39,686 nucleotides of DNA from JBEVNX01 sp040507895 (lineage in GTDB: Bacteria; Desulfobacterota; Binatia; JACPRU01): contig JBEVNX010000031.1 in assembly GCA_040507895.1 (NCBI GenBank), forward strand, positions 1 to 39,686, in the 5' to 3' direction. Positions within the stretch are counted from its first letter, which is position 1. Each line of letters starts with the position of its first letter. Of the stretch, positions 26,220 to 34,186 are shown one piece after another. The notes under the pieces are model-generated. The model saw only the letters and a list, made by a program, of their open reading frames with translations, did not search any database and was not told the DNA's origin. The translations under genes and the position numbers were made by a program.

Positions 26220-27512
26220 CTACGACGAATCGAGATTGTGGCGTGACATGCGTCGCCACAGCGTCACGCGCGACCAGCCGAGCTCGCGGGCCGTCTTTTC
26301 GCGATTCCAGCGGTTGCGATCGAGCGCGGCGATAATGCGCTCCTTTTCGGTCTCGTCGCCCGCGGGATCGCCGACGGGAAACAGCACGCTCTCTTCGATC
26401 TTCGGGTCACACGAATTCACCAGGGTTCGCTCGATCAAGTTCTCGAGCTCGCGCACGTTGCCGGGCCAAGGACGGCGCGCCAGCGCGGCGTTGGCCTCTG
26501 CCGAAAGCGCTCCGAAGCACGTTCCGTTGGCGGCGTTGAAGCGGCGGATCGCGTGTTCGACGAGGCGCGGAACGTCCTCTCGCCGCTCGCGCAGCGGGGG
26601 CACACGCAGTCGAAGCACGTCGAGACGAAAGAACAAATCGGCGCGGAAGCGACCCTGACGCACCAGCCGCTCGACGTCCTGGTTCGACGCGGCGATGACG
26701 CGCGCGTCGAAGCGCACGAAGCGGGTCGTGCCGACGGGCTTGAACTCGCGGCTTTGCAACACGCGCAGCAGCTTCACCTGCGGCCCGGGGGGGAGGTCTT
26801 CGATCTCGTCGAGCAGCAGTGTGCCCCCGTGCGCGCTCTCGAGAAGGCCTTTGCGGTCCGAGACGGCGCCGGTGAAGGCGCCGCGGGTGTGCCCGAACAG
26901 CTCGCTCTCGAACAACGTCTCCGCGATCTCTGCGCAATTGACCGGAACGAAGGGACCACGAGATCGCACGCTAGTTTGATGGATCGCCCGTGCGACCAGC
27001 TCTTTGCCGGTGCCGGTTTCGCCCTCAAGGAGGATGGTGGCGGTGGACGCTGCGGCGCGGCGAATGGCCGCACGTAGCTGCTCGATCGCAGGGCTCTCGC
27101 CGACGAGGGTGACGTCGTTCTGCGAGACGCGGGCGGTCGGCCGCGGGCCGAGGGAGGGACACGCTTGCGAGACGACCGAGGGGAGCACCTCGAGGTAGTT
27201 CCGCTTCTTGACAACGTAGTCGACGGCGCCACCCTTCAAAGCTTTGGCGCAGATCTCCGCGGAATCCGCGGAGGTGACGAAGACTACGGGAAGGTCCGCG
27301 TGTCGAGTGCGAATGTCTTTGAGCACGTCGAGCCCGTCGCGGTCGGGCAGTGAATAGTCGAGCACCACCACGTTGATCGGTCGATCGTCGAGCAGCGACA
27401 ACGCGCGGTGCGCGTTCGGCGCGCGCAGCACGTTCACCTGATTACCCCGCGCGAGCGATCGCTGGATCAGCTCGGCGTGAGAGTTGTCGTCTTCGACGAG
27501 TAGGATGTTCAT
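26220..27512 (-). CDS. NtrC-family sigma-54 response regulator, orphan
   Basis: This 430-residue regulator has an N-terminal receiver (MNILLVEDDN, phospho-acceptor Asp52 in VVVLDYSLPDRDG, switch Thr80 in VVFVTS, and a lysine in DYVVKK). It is followed by a sigma-54 AAA+ domain with Walker A GETGTGKE (164-171) and the canonical GAFTGA loop (211-216), and a C-terminal Fis-type DNA-binding helix pair (NREKTARELGWSRVTLWRRM). Phosphorylation by a sensor kinase should drive oligomerisation and sigma-54 promoter opening, but no kinase gene is in the window. I start it at ATG 27512, preceded by GGAGGT at 5 bases; ATG 27527 would put an odd five residues in front of the receiver. A sigma-70-like promoter with a palindromic spacer lies upstream. 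Confidence 0.94.
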   Translation of the reverse strand: MNILLVEDDNSHAELIQRSLARGNQVNVLRAPNAHRALSLLDDRPINVVVLDYSLPDRDGLDVLKDIRTRHADLPVVFVTSADSAEICAKALKGGAVDYVVKKRNYLEVLPSVVSQACPSLGPRPTARVSQNDVTLVGESPAIEQLRAAIRRAAASTATILLEGETGTGKELVARAIHQTSVRSRGPFVPVNCAEIAETLFESELFGHTRGAFTGAVSDRKGLLESAHGGTLLLDEIEDLPPGPQVKLLRVLQSREFKPVGTTRFVRFDARVIAASNQDVERLVRQGRFRADLFFRLDVLRLRVPPLRERREDVPRLVEHAIRRFNAANGTCFGALSAEANAALARRPWPGNVRELENLIERTLVNSCDPKIEESVLFPVGDPAGDETEKERIIAALDRNRWNREKTARELGWSRVTLWRRMSRHNLDSS

Positions 27513-27559
27513 CGCCACCTCCGGCATTGGAGGGCGAGAGGGTGGTCGGGCGAGCGCGC

Positions 27560-27589
27560 AACATAGAGAGGGTGCTCTCTCGTTGTCAA
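27560..27589 (-). promoter_or_regulatory. Putative promoter of the NtrC-family regulator with palindromic spacer
   Basis: On the minus strand TTGACA (27584-27589, perfect) and TATGTT (27560-27565) are 18 bases apart. Between them lies a perfect inverted repeat, AGAGAG-GGTG-CTCTCT (27565-27580), which looks like an operator. Start site near 27553, about 40 bases from the start codon. On the other strand a TTGACA at 27643-27648 could serve the hydrolase gene but has only a weak -10 (TAGCAC, 27667-27672). Confidence 0.45.
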
Positions 27590-27692
27590 CGAAATTCTTC
27601 CCTCCGACCCGCGTCTCCGAGTCGTCGCTTTCGCCGCGGCATTTGACAACGCATGCGCCCTGTCGCTAGCACGCGGGGCTGGCGCTCGATGC

Positions 27693-27827
27693 ATGAGATT
27701 CGGCATCCACACCGGTCCCCCGGGCAGGTGGAGGTTGGGTGATCGTCGCGCCGCGCGCGCCGTTCGACTGGGAAGGCCACGAGCTCTCATCGACCGTGTG
27801 CGATTCGCGTTTCGCGAGACGAGCTGA
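27693..27827 (+). CDS. Possible 44-codon upstream ORF, coupled to the hydrolase
   Basis: ATG 27693 opens a 44-codon frame that ends at TGA 27825-27827, overlapping the hydrolase start (TGATG). It begins MRFGIHTGPPG, which resembles the first strand of luciferase-like flavin monooxygenases. The rest is Arg/Ala-rich and not protein-like. It may be a leader peptide, a short remnant of a monooxygenase gene or chance. No Shine-Dalgarno is visible. The remaining 27513-27692 region holds only the two promoter-like elements described nearby. Confidence 0.25.
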   Translation: MRFGIHTGPPGRWRLGDRRAARAVRLGRPRALIDRVRFAFRETS

Positions 27828-28711
27828 TGGAAGACCCCTGGAAGCACGAGTTCGTCGAAGCCAACGGCATCCGCATCCACTGCGTGACGGCGGGCAGCGG
27901 CGCGCTGGTGTTGCTACTGCACGGCTTCCCTCAATTCTGGTACGCGTGGCGTCATCAGATCCCCGCACTCGCCTCGCGCTTCAAGGTCGTGGCGCCCGAC
28001 TTGCGCGGATACAACGACACAGAGAAGCCCCGGCGCGTCGCCGACTATCGAACCGGCGTTCTCGCCGCGGACGTGGCCGGGATCGTCCGGGCGTTCGGAC
28101 GAGAGAACGCACATCTCGTAGGGCACGACTGGGGCGGCGGCGTTGCGTGGATCACGGCCCTGCAACGGGCGGACGTGGTGAACAAGCTCGCCATCCTCAA
28201 TTGTCCGCATCCGATGCTGTTCGTGAAGGCCCTACGCTCCAACTTCCGCCAGCTCGGGAGAAGCTGGTACATGTTCTTCTTCCAGGTTCCGGCGCTTCCG
28301 GAGCTGGTGTTTCGGCTGCTTCCGAGACACATGGTCGAGCGCACGTTCCGTGGCATGGCGGTGCGCAAAGAGACCTTCACCGACGAGGACCTCCGCCGAT
28401 ATCGTGAAGCCCTTGAAAAACCGGGGGCGCTCACGGCGGCGATCAACTACTACCGGGCGACGTTTCGTAACTTCTCGGCAATGCGGGAGATCGAGCGTGC
28501 ACCGAAGCAGATCGGCTCGCCGACACTAGTGATTTGGGCGGAGAACGACGTCGCCCTTGGCAAAGAGCTCACCTACGGCATGGAGCCGCTATTCCGCGGG
28601 TCTTTTCGCATCGAGTACGTGTCAAATTGCAGCCATTGGGTGAACGAGGAACAACCCGAGCTCGTGAACCGTTTGCTGCTCGAGTTCCTCGACGGTAGAC
28701 AGGCAACATGA
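27827..28711 (+). CDS. Alpha/beta hydrolase, epoxide-hydrolase-like
   Basis: This 294-residue alpha/beta-hydrolase has the oxyanion-hole motif HGFPQFWYAWR, the nucleophile elbow GHDWGG with Asp101 as nucleophile, an acidic residue in IWAENDVAL (about Asp241) and the catalytic His in CSHWVNEEQP (about His270). An Asp nucleophile rather than Ser places it with epoxide hydrolases and haloalkane dehalogenases. The HGFP/W pattern and PDLRGYNDTEKP favour epoxide hydrolase. The cap region (FVKALRSNFRQLGRSWYMFF) would set substrate choice, which is unknown. The start at ATG 27827 is immediately after a short upstream frame. The stop overlaps the acetyltransferase start by 4 bases (ATGA). Confidence 0.88.
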   Translation: MEDPWKHEFVEANGIRIHCVTAGSGALVLLLHGFPQFWYAWRHQIPALASRFKVVAPDLRGYNDTEKPRRVADYRTGVLAADVAGIVRAFGRENAHLVGHDWGGGVAWITALQRADVVNKLAILNCPHPMLFVKALRSNFRQLGRSWYMFFFQVPALPELVFRLLPRHMVERTFRGMAVRKETFTDEDLRRYREALEKPGALTAAINYYRATFRNFSAMREIERAPKQIGSPTLVIWAENDVALGKELTYGMEPLFRGSFRIEYVSNCSHWVNEEQPELVNRLLLEFLDGRQAT

Positions 28712-29595
28712 CGCTCGAGATCCGTCGCATGACCCGGGAAGACATCCCGGAAGTCGGTCGCATCGGCGTCGAGGCGTTCAACGATCTGATGGCGCGCCAC
28801 AACCGCCCTCCTCTCTATCCGGACCCGCAGGTCGGCGCGCTGGCGGCCACTGCTTATCTGTCGATCGATCCCGATCGCTCCTTCGTCGCGGTCGAGGAAG
28901 GCAAGGTCGTCGGCTCGATCTTCTACCGTCGTCGCGGCGAGACGGTGTCGGTCGGTCCGGCCACGGTCGCCCCGATGGCGCAAGGGCGAGGCGTTGGCAC
29001 GAAGCTCTTCCGATGGGTCATCGAACGGGAGCCAAGCACCCCGTCGATGCGGATCATGCAGGATTCGTTGAACCTCGCGTCGTTCGAGTTGCTCGTGCGC
29101 ATCGGCTACTCCCTCGGCGAGGAAGTAGCGATGTTCACGCTGCCCGCGGGCTTCCGCGAGGAGCACGCAACGGACTCCGCCGTCCGTATGGCGCGCGGTG
29201 AAGACCTTACCGATATCCTCGCGATGGACCGGCGCCTGTTCGGATCCGACCGTCGGCGCGACTTCGAATTTCTACGACGCTTCGGAAAGATCCTCACGCT
29301 ACATTCCGGACGCACCCTCGACGGATATCTGGCGCAAATGCCGACGCCGGGACGCACGATGCTCGGGCCCGGAGGCGCGGATTCTCCGGAGGCGCTGCGA
29401 CGATTGGTCCTACACGCCGTCGGAGAGACGCTCGGCGAGCTCTCGCTGTTGCTTCCGGCGCGCGGATCGGAGTCGGTGAGACCGCTTCTCGAGACGGGAT
29501 TTCGCTTGGTCGGACTGTCCAACCTCATGTACCGTGGCACCTGGCAGCCGCCGGCCGGCGCCTACGCCTATTCGCTGTTTCCCGAAAGCCACTAG
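28708..29595 (+). CDS. GNAT-family N-acetyltransferase
   Basis: This 295-residue protein has an N-terminal GNAT domain. MTLEIRRMTREDIPEVGRI is the first strand and helix, and ATVAPMAQGRGVGTKLFRWV contains the acetyl-CoA pyrophosphate-binding Q/R-x-x-G-x-G/A motif. NLASFELLVRIGY is the motif B helix end. At about twice the size of a single GNAT domain, it probably has a second, degenerate GNAT-like half (RMARGEDLTDILAMDRRLF onward) without an obvious CoA motif. The acceptor is unknown. ATG 28708 overlaps the hydrolase stop, so the two proteins are made together. Confidence 0.85.
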   Translation: MTLEIRRMTREDIPEVGRIGVEAFNDLMARHNRPPLYPDPQVGALAATAYLSIDPDRSFVAVEEGKVVGSIFYRRRGETVSVGPATVAPMAQGRGVGTKLFRWVIEREPSTPSMRIMQDSLNLASFELLVRIGYSLGEEVAMFTLPAGFREEHATDSAVRMARGEDLTDILAMDRRLFGSDRRRDFEFLRRFGKILTLHSGRTLDGYLAQMPTPGRTMLGPGGADSPEALRRLVLHAVGETLGELSLLLPARGSESVRPLLETGFRLVGLSNLMYRGTWQPPAGAYAYSLFPESH

Positions 29596-29650
29596 AGTGG
29601 CGTGCGGTCCCACTAGCCGTGGCGGCCGCCGTCGGCTAGGAGGTTGTCTC

Positions 29651-29986
29651 GTGCCGAAGCCCCCCAAAGATTCGGTCACCTCGATCCACCCCGTCGGTCG
29701 CTACGCGCTCGGTGTCAACTGGGAAGACAAGCACGAAAGCATCTTTCCCTTCGCCAATCTGCGTCAGCTTTGTCCGTGCCTGGACTGCGAGCGCGCTCAG
29801 GCGTCGAAGAGGCCACCGGACGAGCCGGCGCGGAAGCTCGAGAGTGTTCAGCGGCTGCAAGACGCGAGCCTGATGCTGCGCTGGTCCGATGGCCACGAGA
29901 CGCTGTTCCTGGTCGAAGAGCTTCGCGGCCTTTGCGGTTGCGCGGCCTGCCGCGGGGAGCCGAACTACCCGATCACTGGGCAGTGA
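29651..29986 (+). CDS. DUF971 domain protein (gamma-butyrobetaine hydroxylase N-terminal-like)
   Basis: This 111-residue protein fits the DUF971 fold: an N-terminal strand pattern (SVTSIHPVGRYALGVNWEDK), then two Cys-rich segments (LCPCLDCERA and LCGCAACRGEPNY). The WSDGHETLF segment between them is typical of the domain, which also forms the N-terminal part of gamma-butyrobetaine and trimethyllysine hydroxylases. Stand-alone members are found with iron-sulfur or Mrp/ApbC genes; the cysteines could bind metal. The GTG start at 29651 is supported by AGGAGG about 8 bases upstream; the frame extends further up, but that is the tail region of the acetyltransferase in another frame. The gap 29987-30090 has nothing recognisable. 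Confidence 0.8.
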   Translation: MPKPPKDSVTSIHPVGRYALGVNWEDKHESIFPFANLRQLCPCLDCERAQASKRPPDEPARKLESVQRLQDASLMLRWSDGHETLFLVEELRGLCGCAACRGEPNYPITGQ

Positions 29987-30090
29987 GAGGATCCCGTACC
30001 GCGCGATCGATTCCGCGTGTACGCGGAGAGCAGGACCATCGAGCGACCCGAGACGCCGCCATGACCGGCCCGCGACCCGGCGCACCGAAG

Positions 30091-30765
30091 CTAGGGTTGC
30101 GGCTCTTGCTGACGGCGCATCTCTTCGGCCGCCCGCTTGAGCTGTTCGGCGCTGCGCTCCAAGTCGTGGCCGAGCCGATCCAGCTTCGGCGCGACGCGCC
30201 GGGCCGTGAAGGTCGACAGCAGCGCCAGCAGGACGATCACCGCGCCGATGCCGCCGAGCACCGTCCAGGCCCGTTGCTCTTCGACCTTGTGGACTGCGAC
30301 TACCGCGACGATGAGGATGTAGATGCCATACGCCTGCACCAAGATGGGAAGATAGGGAACCAGAGCCGCCGCGGCGGCGATCGGCAGCAGGGCCGCCGAG
30401 TACGCCATGATGCGGAAGCTCGTTTCGAACGTCGCCTCCCCCTTCAGCGCACGCGACAGGAAGAGCACGATGGTCGCACCGATCGCCAGACCGATCGCGC
30501 CGAGGAGCGGAACGAAGATGAGGGCGGTGATGAAACCGAGCAGCTGCAGACGCAGCAACGAAAACAACCCGAAGATCACCCCGTACACGACCAGCATGAC
30601 CCCGGCGAAGATACCAGGCGCCTCGTAGCCGCCTTCGCGTGGCATCGAAGAAAAGAACGCCCGAGGGTCGGTGAGCACCTCGATCGCGGTGGGCAAGGCG
30701 TCTTCGAGAGGCGACCCTTGGGGAGGTGGCGCTGGTGCGATCGGTGGTTCCGTGACGTCGGTCAT
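30091..30765 (-). CDS. YIP1-family membrane protein
   Basis: This 224-residue protein has a Pro-rich N-terminus and then TAIEVLTDPRAFFSSMPREGG, the short amphipathic segment that precedes the membrane core in YIP1 proteins. Four or five hydrophobic helices follow (about 45-65, 70-95, 115-135, 137-160 and 165-180), including the typical AYSAALLPIAAAAALVPYLP region and a VVAVHKVEEQRAW segment. It ends in a charged coiled-coil-like tail (LDRLGHDLERSAEQLKRAA), unusual for the family. The role is not established in bacteria. ATG 30765 is preferred; the frame above it is not protein-like. It is divergent from the CNNM/CorC gene, with a perfect inverted repeat between them. Confidence 0.7.
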   Translation of the reverse strand: MTDVTEPPIAPAPPPQGSPLEDALPTAIEVLTDPRAFFSSMPREGGYEAPGIFAGVMLVVYGVIFGLFSLLRLQLLGFITALIFVPLLGAIGLAIGATIVLFLSRALKGEATFETSFRIMAYSAALLPIAAAAALVPYLPILVQAYGIYILIVAVVAVHKVEEQRAWTVLGGIGAVIVLLALLSTFTARRVAPKLDRLGHDLERSAEQLKRAAEEMRRQQEPQP

Positions 30766-30866
30766 GGCTATACCCGTTCTGGGTTGGCCCGCGAAAGCCG
30801 CGTCTGGCAACGGCTTTCCGGCGCCGAACCTACCTTGAATGGCTGGCGTAGCACATTCTAGGATAC

Positions 30867-30892
30867 GTGTCTTCCGATGGATCGGAAGACAC
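30867..30892. repeat. Perfect 12-bp inverted repeat in a divergent promoter region
   Basis: GTGTCTTCCGAT (30867-30878) and its exact complement ATCGGAAGACAC (30881-30892) are separated by two bases. It lies between the YIP1 gene (-) and the CNNM/CorC gene (+), about 50 bases from the latter's start. No T tract follows on either strand, so a terminator is unlikely. The symmetry and place suggest a dimeric regulator's operator, or a stable mRNA hairpin (10-bp stem, 6-base loop). Confidence 0.7.
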
Positions 30893-30940
30893 CCCGGACC
30901 GCCGGCCCCGCGCTTCGGCCGCCGCTGATCCCTCTCCGCG

Positions 30941-32266
30941 ATGGATGATTTGCTCCGACAGTATCTCTATCTGCTGCTCGCGTTCGCGTTGATTCTACTC
31001 AACGGATTCTTCACGGCCGCGGAGTTCGCATTCGTCAAGATCCGCGCCTCACGCCTCGAGACGCTCGCGCGCCGTGGCAGCGTATTCGCCAAGTCCGCGC
31101 GGCACGTTGCAAGCAACATCGACGCCTACCTGTCCCTCACCCAGCTCGGGATCACGGCGGCGAGCCTCGGCCTCGGCTGGATCGGCGAGCCGGCGGTGGC
31201 CTCCATGCTGCGTCCCCTGCTGTCGCAGATCGGCATCGGGTCGGACGCGGCCGTTCACTCGTTGGCGTTCGGCGTCGCTTTCCTCTCGATCACGTTCCTG
31301 CACATCGTGCTCGGCGAGCTGGCTCCGAAACTACTCGCGATCCAGCGCACCGAGGGCATCGCGCTTGCGGTCGCGGTGCCGCTGCAGGTGCTACGCGTCG
31401 TCTTCTATCCCGCGCTCTGGCTTCTGAATGCATCGTCGAACGCGCTTCTCGGCCTCGTCGGTCTCGGCGCCGCAGGCCGCGAGGGGCTCGTTCATTCGGA
31501 AGAAGAGTTGCGCATCATCCTGGCCGAGTCGGCGCGGATGGGCGCGGTCTCGGGCTCCAAGCGCCGCCTCCTCGAGAATGTCTTCAACTATTCGGTCAAG
31601 ACGGCGAAAGAGGTGATGCTCCCACGCGCCGAGATCGCCTACGTTTCTTTGGCACGCACCTGGCCCGAGAATCTTCAGATCCTCCGCTCGACCCACCACA
31701 CGCGGTATCCGCTCTGCACGCTCGGGCTCGATCATGTAGTGGGGATGGTGCACATCAAGGATCTGTTCGAAGAGAGCGCAGACGTCTCGAGCTCGGAGGA
31801 TCTCCTGAAAAAAAAGCGCGAGATTCTCTTCGTTCCCGAATCCTGCACCGCCGAGGAGCTGCAGCGGCAGTTTCAGCAGAAGCGCATGCACATGGCGGTG
31901 GTCGTCGACGAATACGGCGGCACGGCCGGCCTCGTGACGCTCGAAGATCTGCTCGAGGAGCTGGTCGGTGAAATTCAGGACGAGTTCGATCGCGAATCGC
32001 CGAAGATCCAAAAGACCGCAGAAGGACAGATTCTCGACGGGTTGCTGCAGGTCGCGGAGGTCAATGCGAAGCTCGGCCTCGGGCTCGAAGAAAGCGACGC
32101 GCGCACCGTCGGGGGATACATCACGGAGGAGCTCGGTCGCATCGCGCGCGTTGGCGACCGGGTGACAGTGAACGGGCGCGAGATCCGTGTCGTGGAGATG
32201 AAGGGACGGCGGGTCGCGAAGGTGCTGGTGGCCCCAGGGCCGATCGAGACGGGGGGAACTGCATGA
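30941..32266 (+). CDS. CNNM/CorC-family transporter (DUF21-CBS-CorC domains, 'hemolysin-like')
   Basis: This 441-residue protein has the three domains of the family. An N-terminal DUF21 region with four hydrophobic segments (LLAFALILLNGFFTAAEFAF first, then SLTQLGITAASLGLGW) is followed by two CBS motifs in the middle (VMLPRAEIAYVSL and the MHMAVVVDEYGGTAGLVTLE block) and a C-terminal CorC/HlyC domain (ILDGLLQVAEVNAKLG...TVGGYI). These proteins are linked to Mg2+ or other divalent-cation export, despite the old hemolysin label. ATG 30941 precedes the first helix. The stop overlaps the next gene's ATG by 4 bases (ATGA), coupling transport and fatty-acid oxidation genes on one transcript. Confidence 0.92.
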   Translation: MDDLLRQYLYLLLAFALILLNGFFTAAEFAFVKIRASRLETLARRGSVFAKSARHVASNIDAYLSLTQLGITAASLGLGWIGEPAVASMLRPLLSQIGIGSDAAVHSLAFGVAFLSITFLHIVLGELAPKLLAIQRTEGIALAVAVPLQVLRVVFYPALWLLNASSNALLGLVGLGAAGREGLVHSEEELRIILAESARMGAVSGSKRRLLENVFNYSVKTAKEVMLPRAEIAYVSLARTWPENLQILRSTHHTRYPLCTLGLDHVVGMVHIKDLFEESADVSSSEDLLKKKREILFVPESCTAEELQRQFQQKRMHMAVVVDEYGGTAGLVTLEDLLEELVGEIQDEFDRESPKIQKTAEGQILDGLLQVAEVNAKLGLGLEESDARTVGGYITEELGRIARVGDRVTVNGREIRVVEMKGRRVAKVLVAPGPIETGGTA

Positions 32267-34173
32267 GCGGTACCGAGATCCAGATCACCAGCGAGCACGA
32301 ATCGCGCGAGATCGCCGAGCAGGCCCGGCAGAAGGAATGGGAGGGGCGAGCGTTCATTCGCGAGCTCTACCTGGGCGGGTTCCCGCTCGATTTGGTTCAT
32401 CCCTTCCCTGCCGACGGCGAAGAGCGACCGGAATTTCGGGCGTTCTACGACGCCATGCGCGACTTTCTGAAAAACGACGTCGATTCCGTGGCGATCGACC
32501 AAACGGGCGAGTACCCGGAGAAGGTGATCGATGGCCTGCGCAAACTCGGCGCGTTCGGAATGAAAGTGCCGAAGGAATACGGCGGGCTCGGTCTCACCGT
32601 GGCGGAGTACTGCAAGGTCATGGAAATGGTCGGCAGCGCCGACGGAAATCTCGGCGCGCTCCTGTCGGCCCACCAGTCGATCGGCGTGCCTCAACCTTTG
32701 AAGCTCTTCGGCACACCCGAGCAGAAGAAGAAGTACCTCACCCGGTGCGCGGCCGGGGCGATCTCCGCGTTCGCTCTCACCGAACCCCACGTCGGCTCCG
32801 ATCCGGCGAGCTTGTCGACGACCGCAGAGCTGGTCGGCGATTCCTACGTGCTCAACGGCGAGAAGCTGTGGTGCACCAACGGCACGATCGCCGAGCTACT
32901 GGTCGTGATGGCCCGCAACCCCAAGACCAAGAAGATCAGCGCCTTCGTGGTCGAGACCGCGTGGCCGGGCGTGAAGGTCGAGTATCGTTGCCGCTTCATG
33001 GGTCTCAGAGCGCTCGCCAACGGCGTCGTCAGCTTCAAGGACGTGCACGTTCCGAAGGAGAACCTGATCGGAGAAGAAGGGTCCGGCCTCAAAGTGGCGC
33101 TGACCACGCTGAATACCGGGCGGTTGACCTTGCCGGCGATCTGCTCGGGTATCGCCAAGCATTGCCTCGAAGTGGTGCGCGGCTGGTCGGCTGCCCGCAT
33201 CCAGTGGGGAGTCCCGGTGTGGAAGCACGAAGCGATCTCGCACCGCATCGCCGACATAGCAGCAACCACTTTCGCCATGGACGCGGTCGCGCAACTCGCT
33301 GCGCGAATGGCGGACCGAGGCGGCTACGATATTCGGCTCGAGGCCGCGGCGGCGAAAGAGTGGAACACGGTGCGCGCTTGGGAGATCGTCGATCAGACCC
33401 TGCAGATCCGCGGGGGAAGGGGATACGAGACCGAAGCTTCCCTCGCCGGCCGGGGTGAGACGCCCATCGCCGTCGAACGCATTATGCGCGACTGCCGGAT
33501 CAACCTCATCTTCGAGGGCTCGAGCGAAGTGATGCACTTGTTCATGGCGCGCGAGGCCGTCGACAAGCATCTCGAGGTCGCCGGCGCCATGATCGATCCC
33601 AAGAACGGCTTCAAGGAGAAGATGGCGGCGTTGCCGAAGATCCTCGGCTTCTACGCAGGCTGGTATCCTCCGTTGTGGCTTCGCGGGCTGGGCACTCCGG
33701 GGCGCTACTCGGAATTCGGATCGCTCGCGCCGCACCTACGGTTCGTCGAACGCAGCGCGCGCAAGCTTGCCCGCGAGAGCTTCCATGCGATGGCAGTCTA
33801 CCAGGCGAAGATGGAGCGCAAACAGGGATTCCTGTTTCGCACCGTCGACGTCGTCATGGAGCTGTTCGCGATGACTGCGGCGATCTCGCGCGCACGGAGC
33901 CTCGCCGATGCCCACGCTGCGGAAGCAGAGCAAGCGCTGGCGCTCGCCGATCTCTTCTGCCGCAGTGCGAGCCGTAAGGTGAGCCGCGCCTTCCGTGATC
34001 TCTGGCGCAACGACGACGACCGCAAGAATGATCTCACGAAGAGCGTCATGAACGGCCAATTCGCCTGGCTCGAGGAAGGACGGCTCGACGTCGGGCTCAT
34101 CGACGAGTCGTTCCAGACGCGCTTCTTGACGCGAGCGTCGGACCGCTCGCCGAGCGCCGCCGTCGGCTCTTGA
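32263..34173 (+). CDS. Acyl-CoA dehydrogenase, long form (VLCAD/ACAD9-like architecture)
   Basis: This 636-residue acyl-CoA dehydrogenase is longer than the usual 380-400. The core has KVPKEYGGLGLTV, FALTEPHVGSDPAS, the flavin/substrate region LNGEKLWCTNG, LQIRGGRGYETE and the catalytic-Glu region INLIFEGSSEVMHLFMARE. About 190 residues follow the core, helical and rich in Arg/Lys, as in the C-terminal extension of mitochondrial VLCAD and ACAD9 and several bacterial relatives. An unusual 60-residue N-terminus (EHESREIAEQARQKEWEGRA) precedes the dehydrogenase fold. It should act on long-chain acyl-CoA with ETF as electron acceptor. ATG 32263 overlaps the CNNM stop. It converges on a membrane-protein gene 13 bases downstream. 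Confidence 0.93.
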   Translation: MSGTEIQITSEHESREIAEQARQKEWEGRAFIRELYLGGFPLDLVHPFPADGEERPEFRAFYDAMRDFLKNDVDSVAIDQTGEYPEKVIDGLRKLGAFGMKVPKEYGGLGLTVAEYCKVMEMVGSADGNLGALLSAHQSIGVPQPLKLFGTPEQKKKYLTRCAAGAISAFALTEPHVGSDPASLSTTAELVGDSYVLNGEKLWCTNGTIAELLVVMARNPKTKKISAFVVETAWPGVKVEYRCRFMGLRALANGVVSFKDVHVPKENLIGEEGSGLKVALTTLNTGRLTLPAICSGIAKHCLEVVRGWSAARIQWGVPVWKHEAISHRIADIAATTFAMDAVAQLAARMADRGGYDIRLEAAAAKEWNTVRAWEIVDQTLQIRGGRGYETEASLAGRGETPIAVERIMRDCRINLIFEGSSEVMHLFMAREAVDKHLEVAGAMIDPKNGFKEKMAALPKILGFYAGWYPPLWLRGLGTPGRYSEFGSLAPHLRFVERSARKLARESFHAMAVYQAKMERKQGFLFRTVDVVMELFAMTAAISRARSLADAHAAEAEQALALADLFCRSASRKVSRAFRDLWRNDDDRKNDLTKSVMNGQFAWLEEGRLDVGLIDESFQTRFLTRASDRSPSAAVGS

Positions 34174-34186
34174 GCCGAGAGGCCGG

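Noticed and set aside
27670..27690. Sigma-54-like TGGC...GC before the hydrolase gene
   Set aside because: The GG to GC spacing is two bases too short.
29644..30861. A 405-codon frame on the plus strand across DUF971 and the YIP1 gene
   Set aside because: It crosses two genes with clear features and is rich in Arg/Asp/Gln without motifs.
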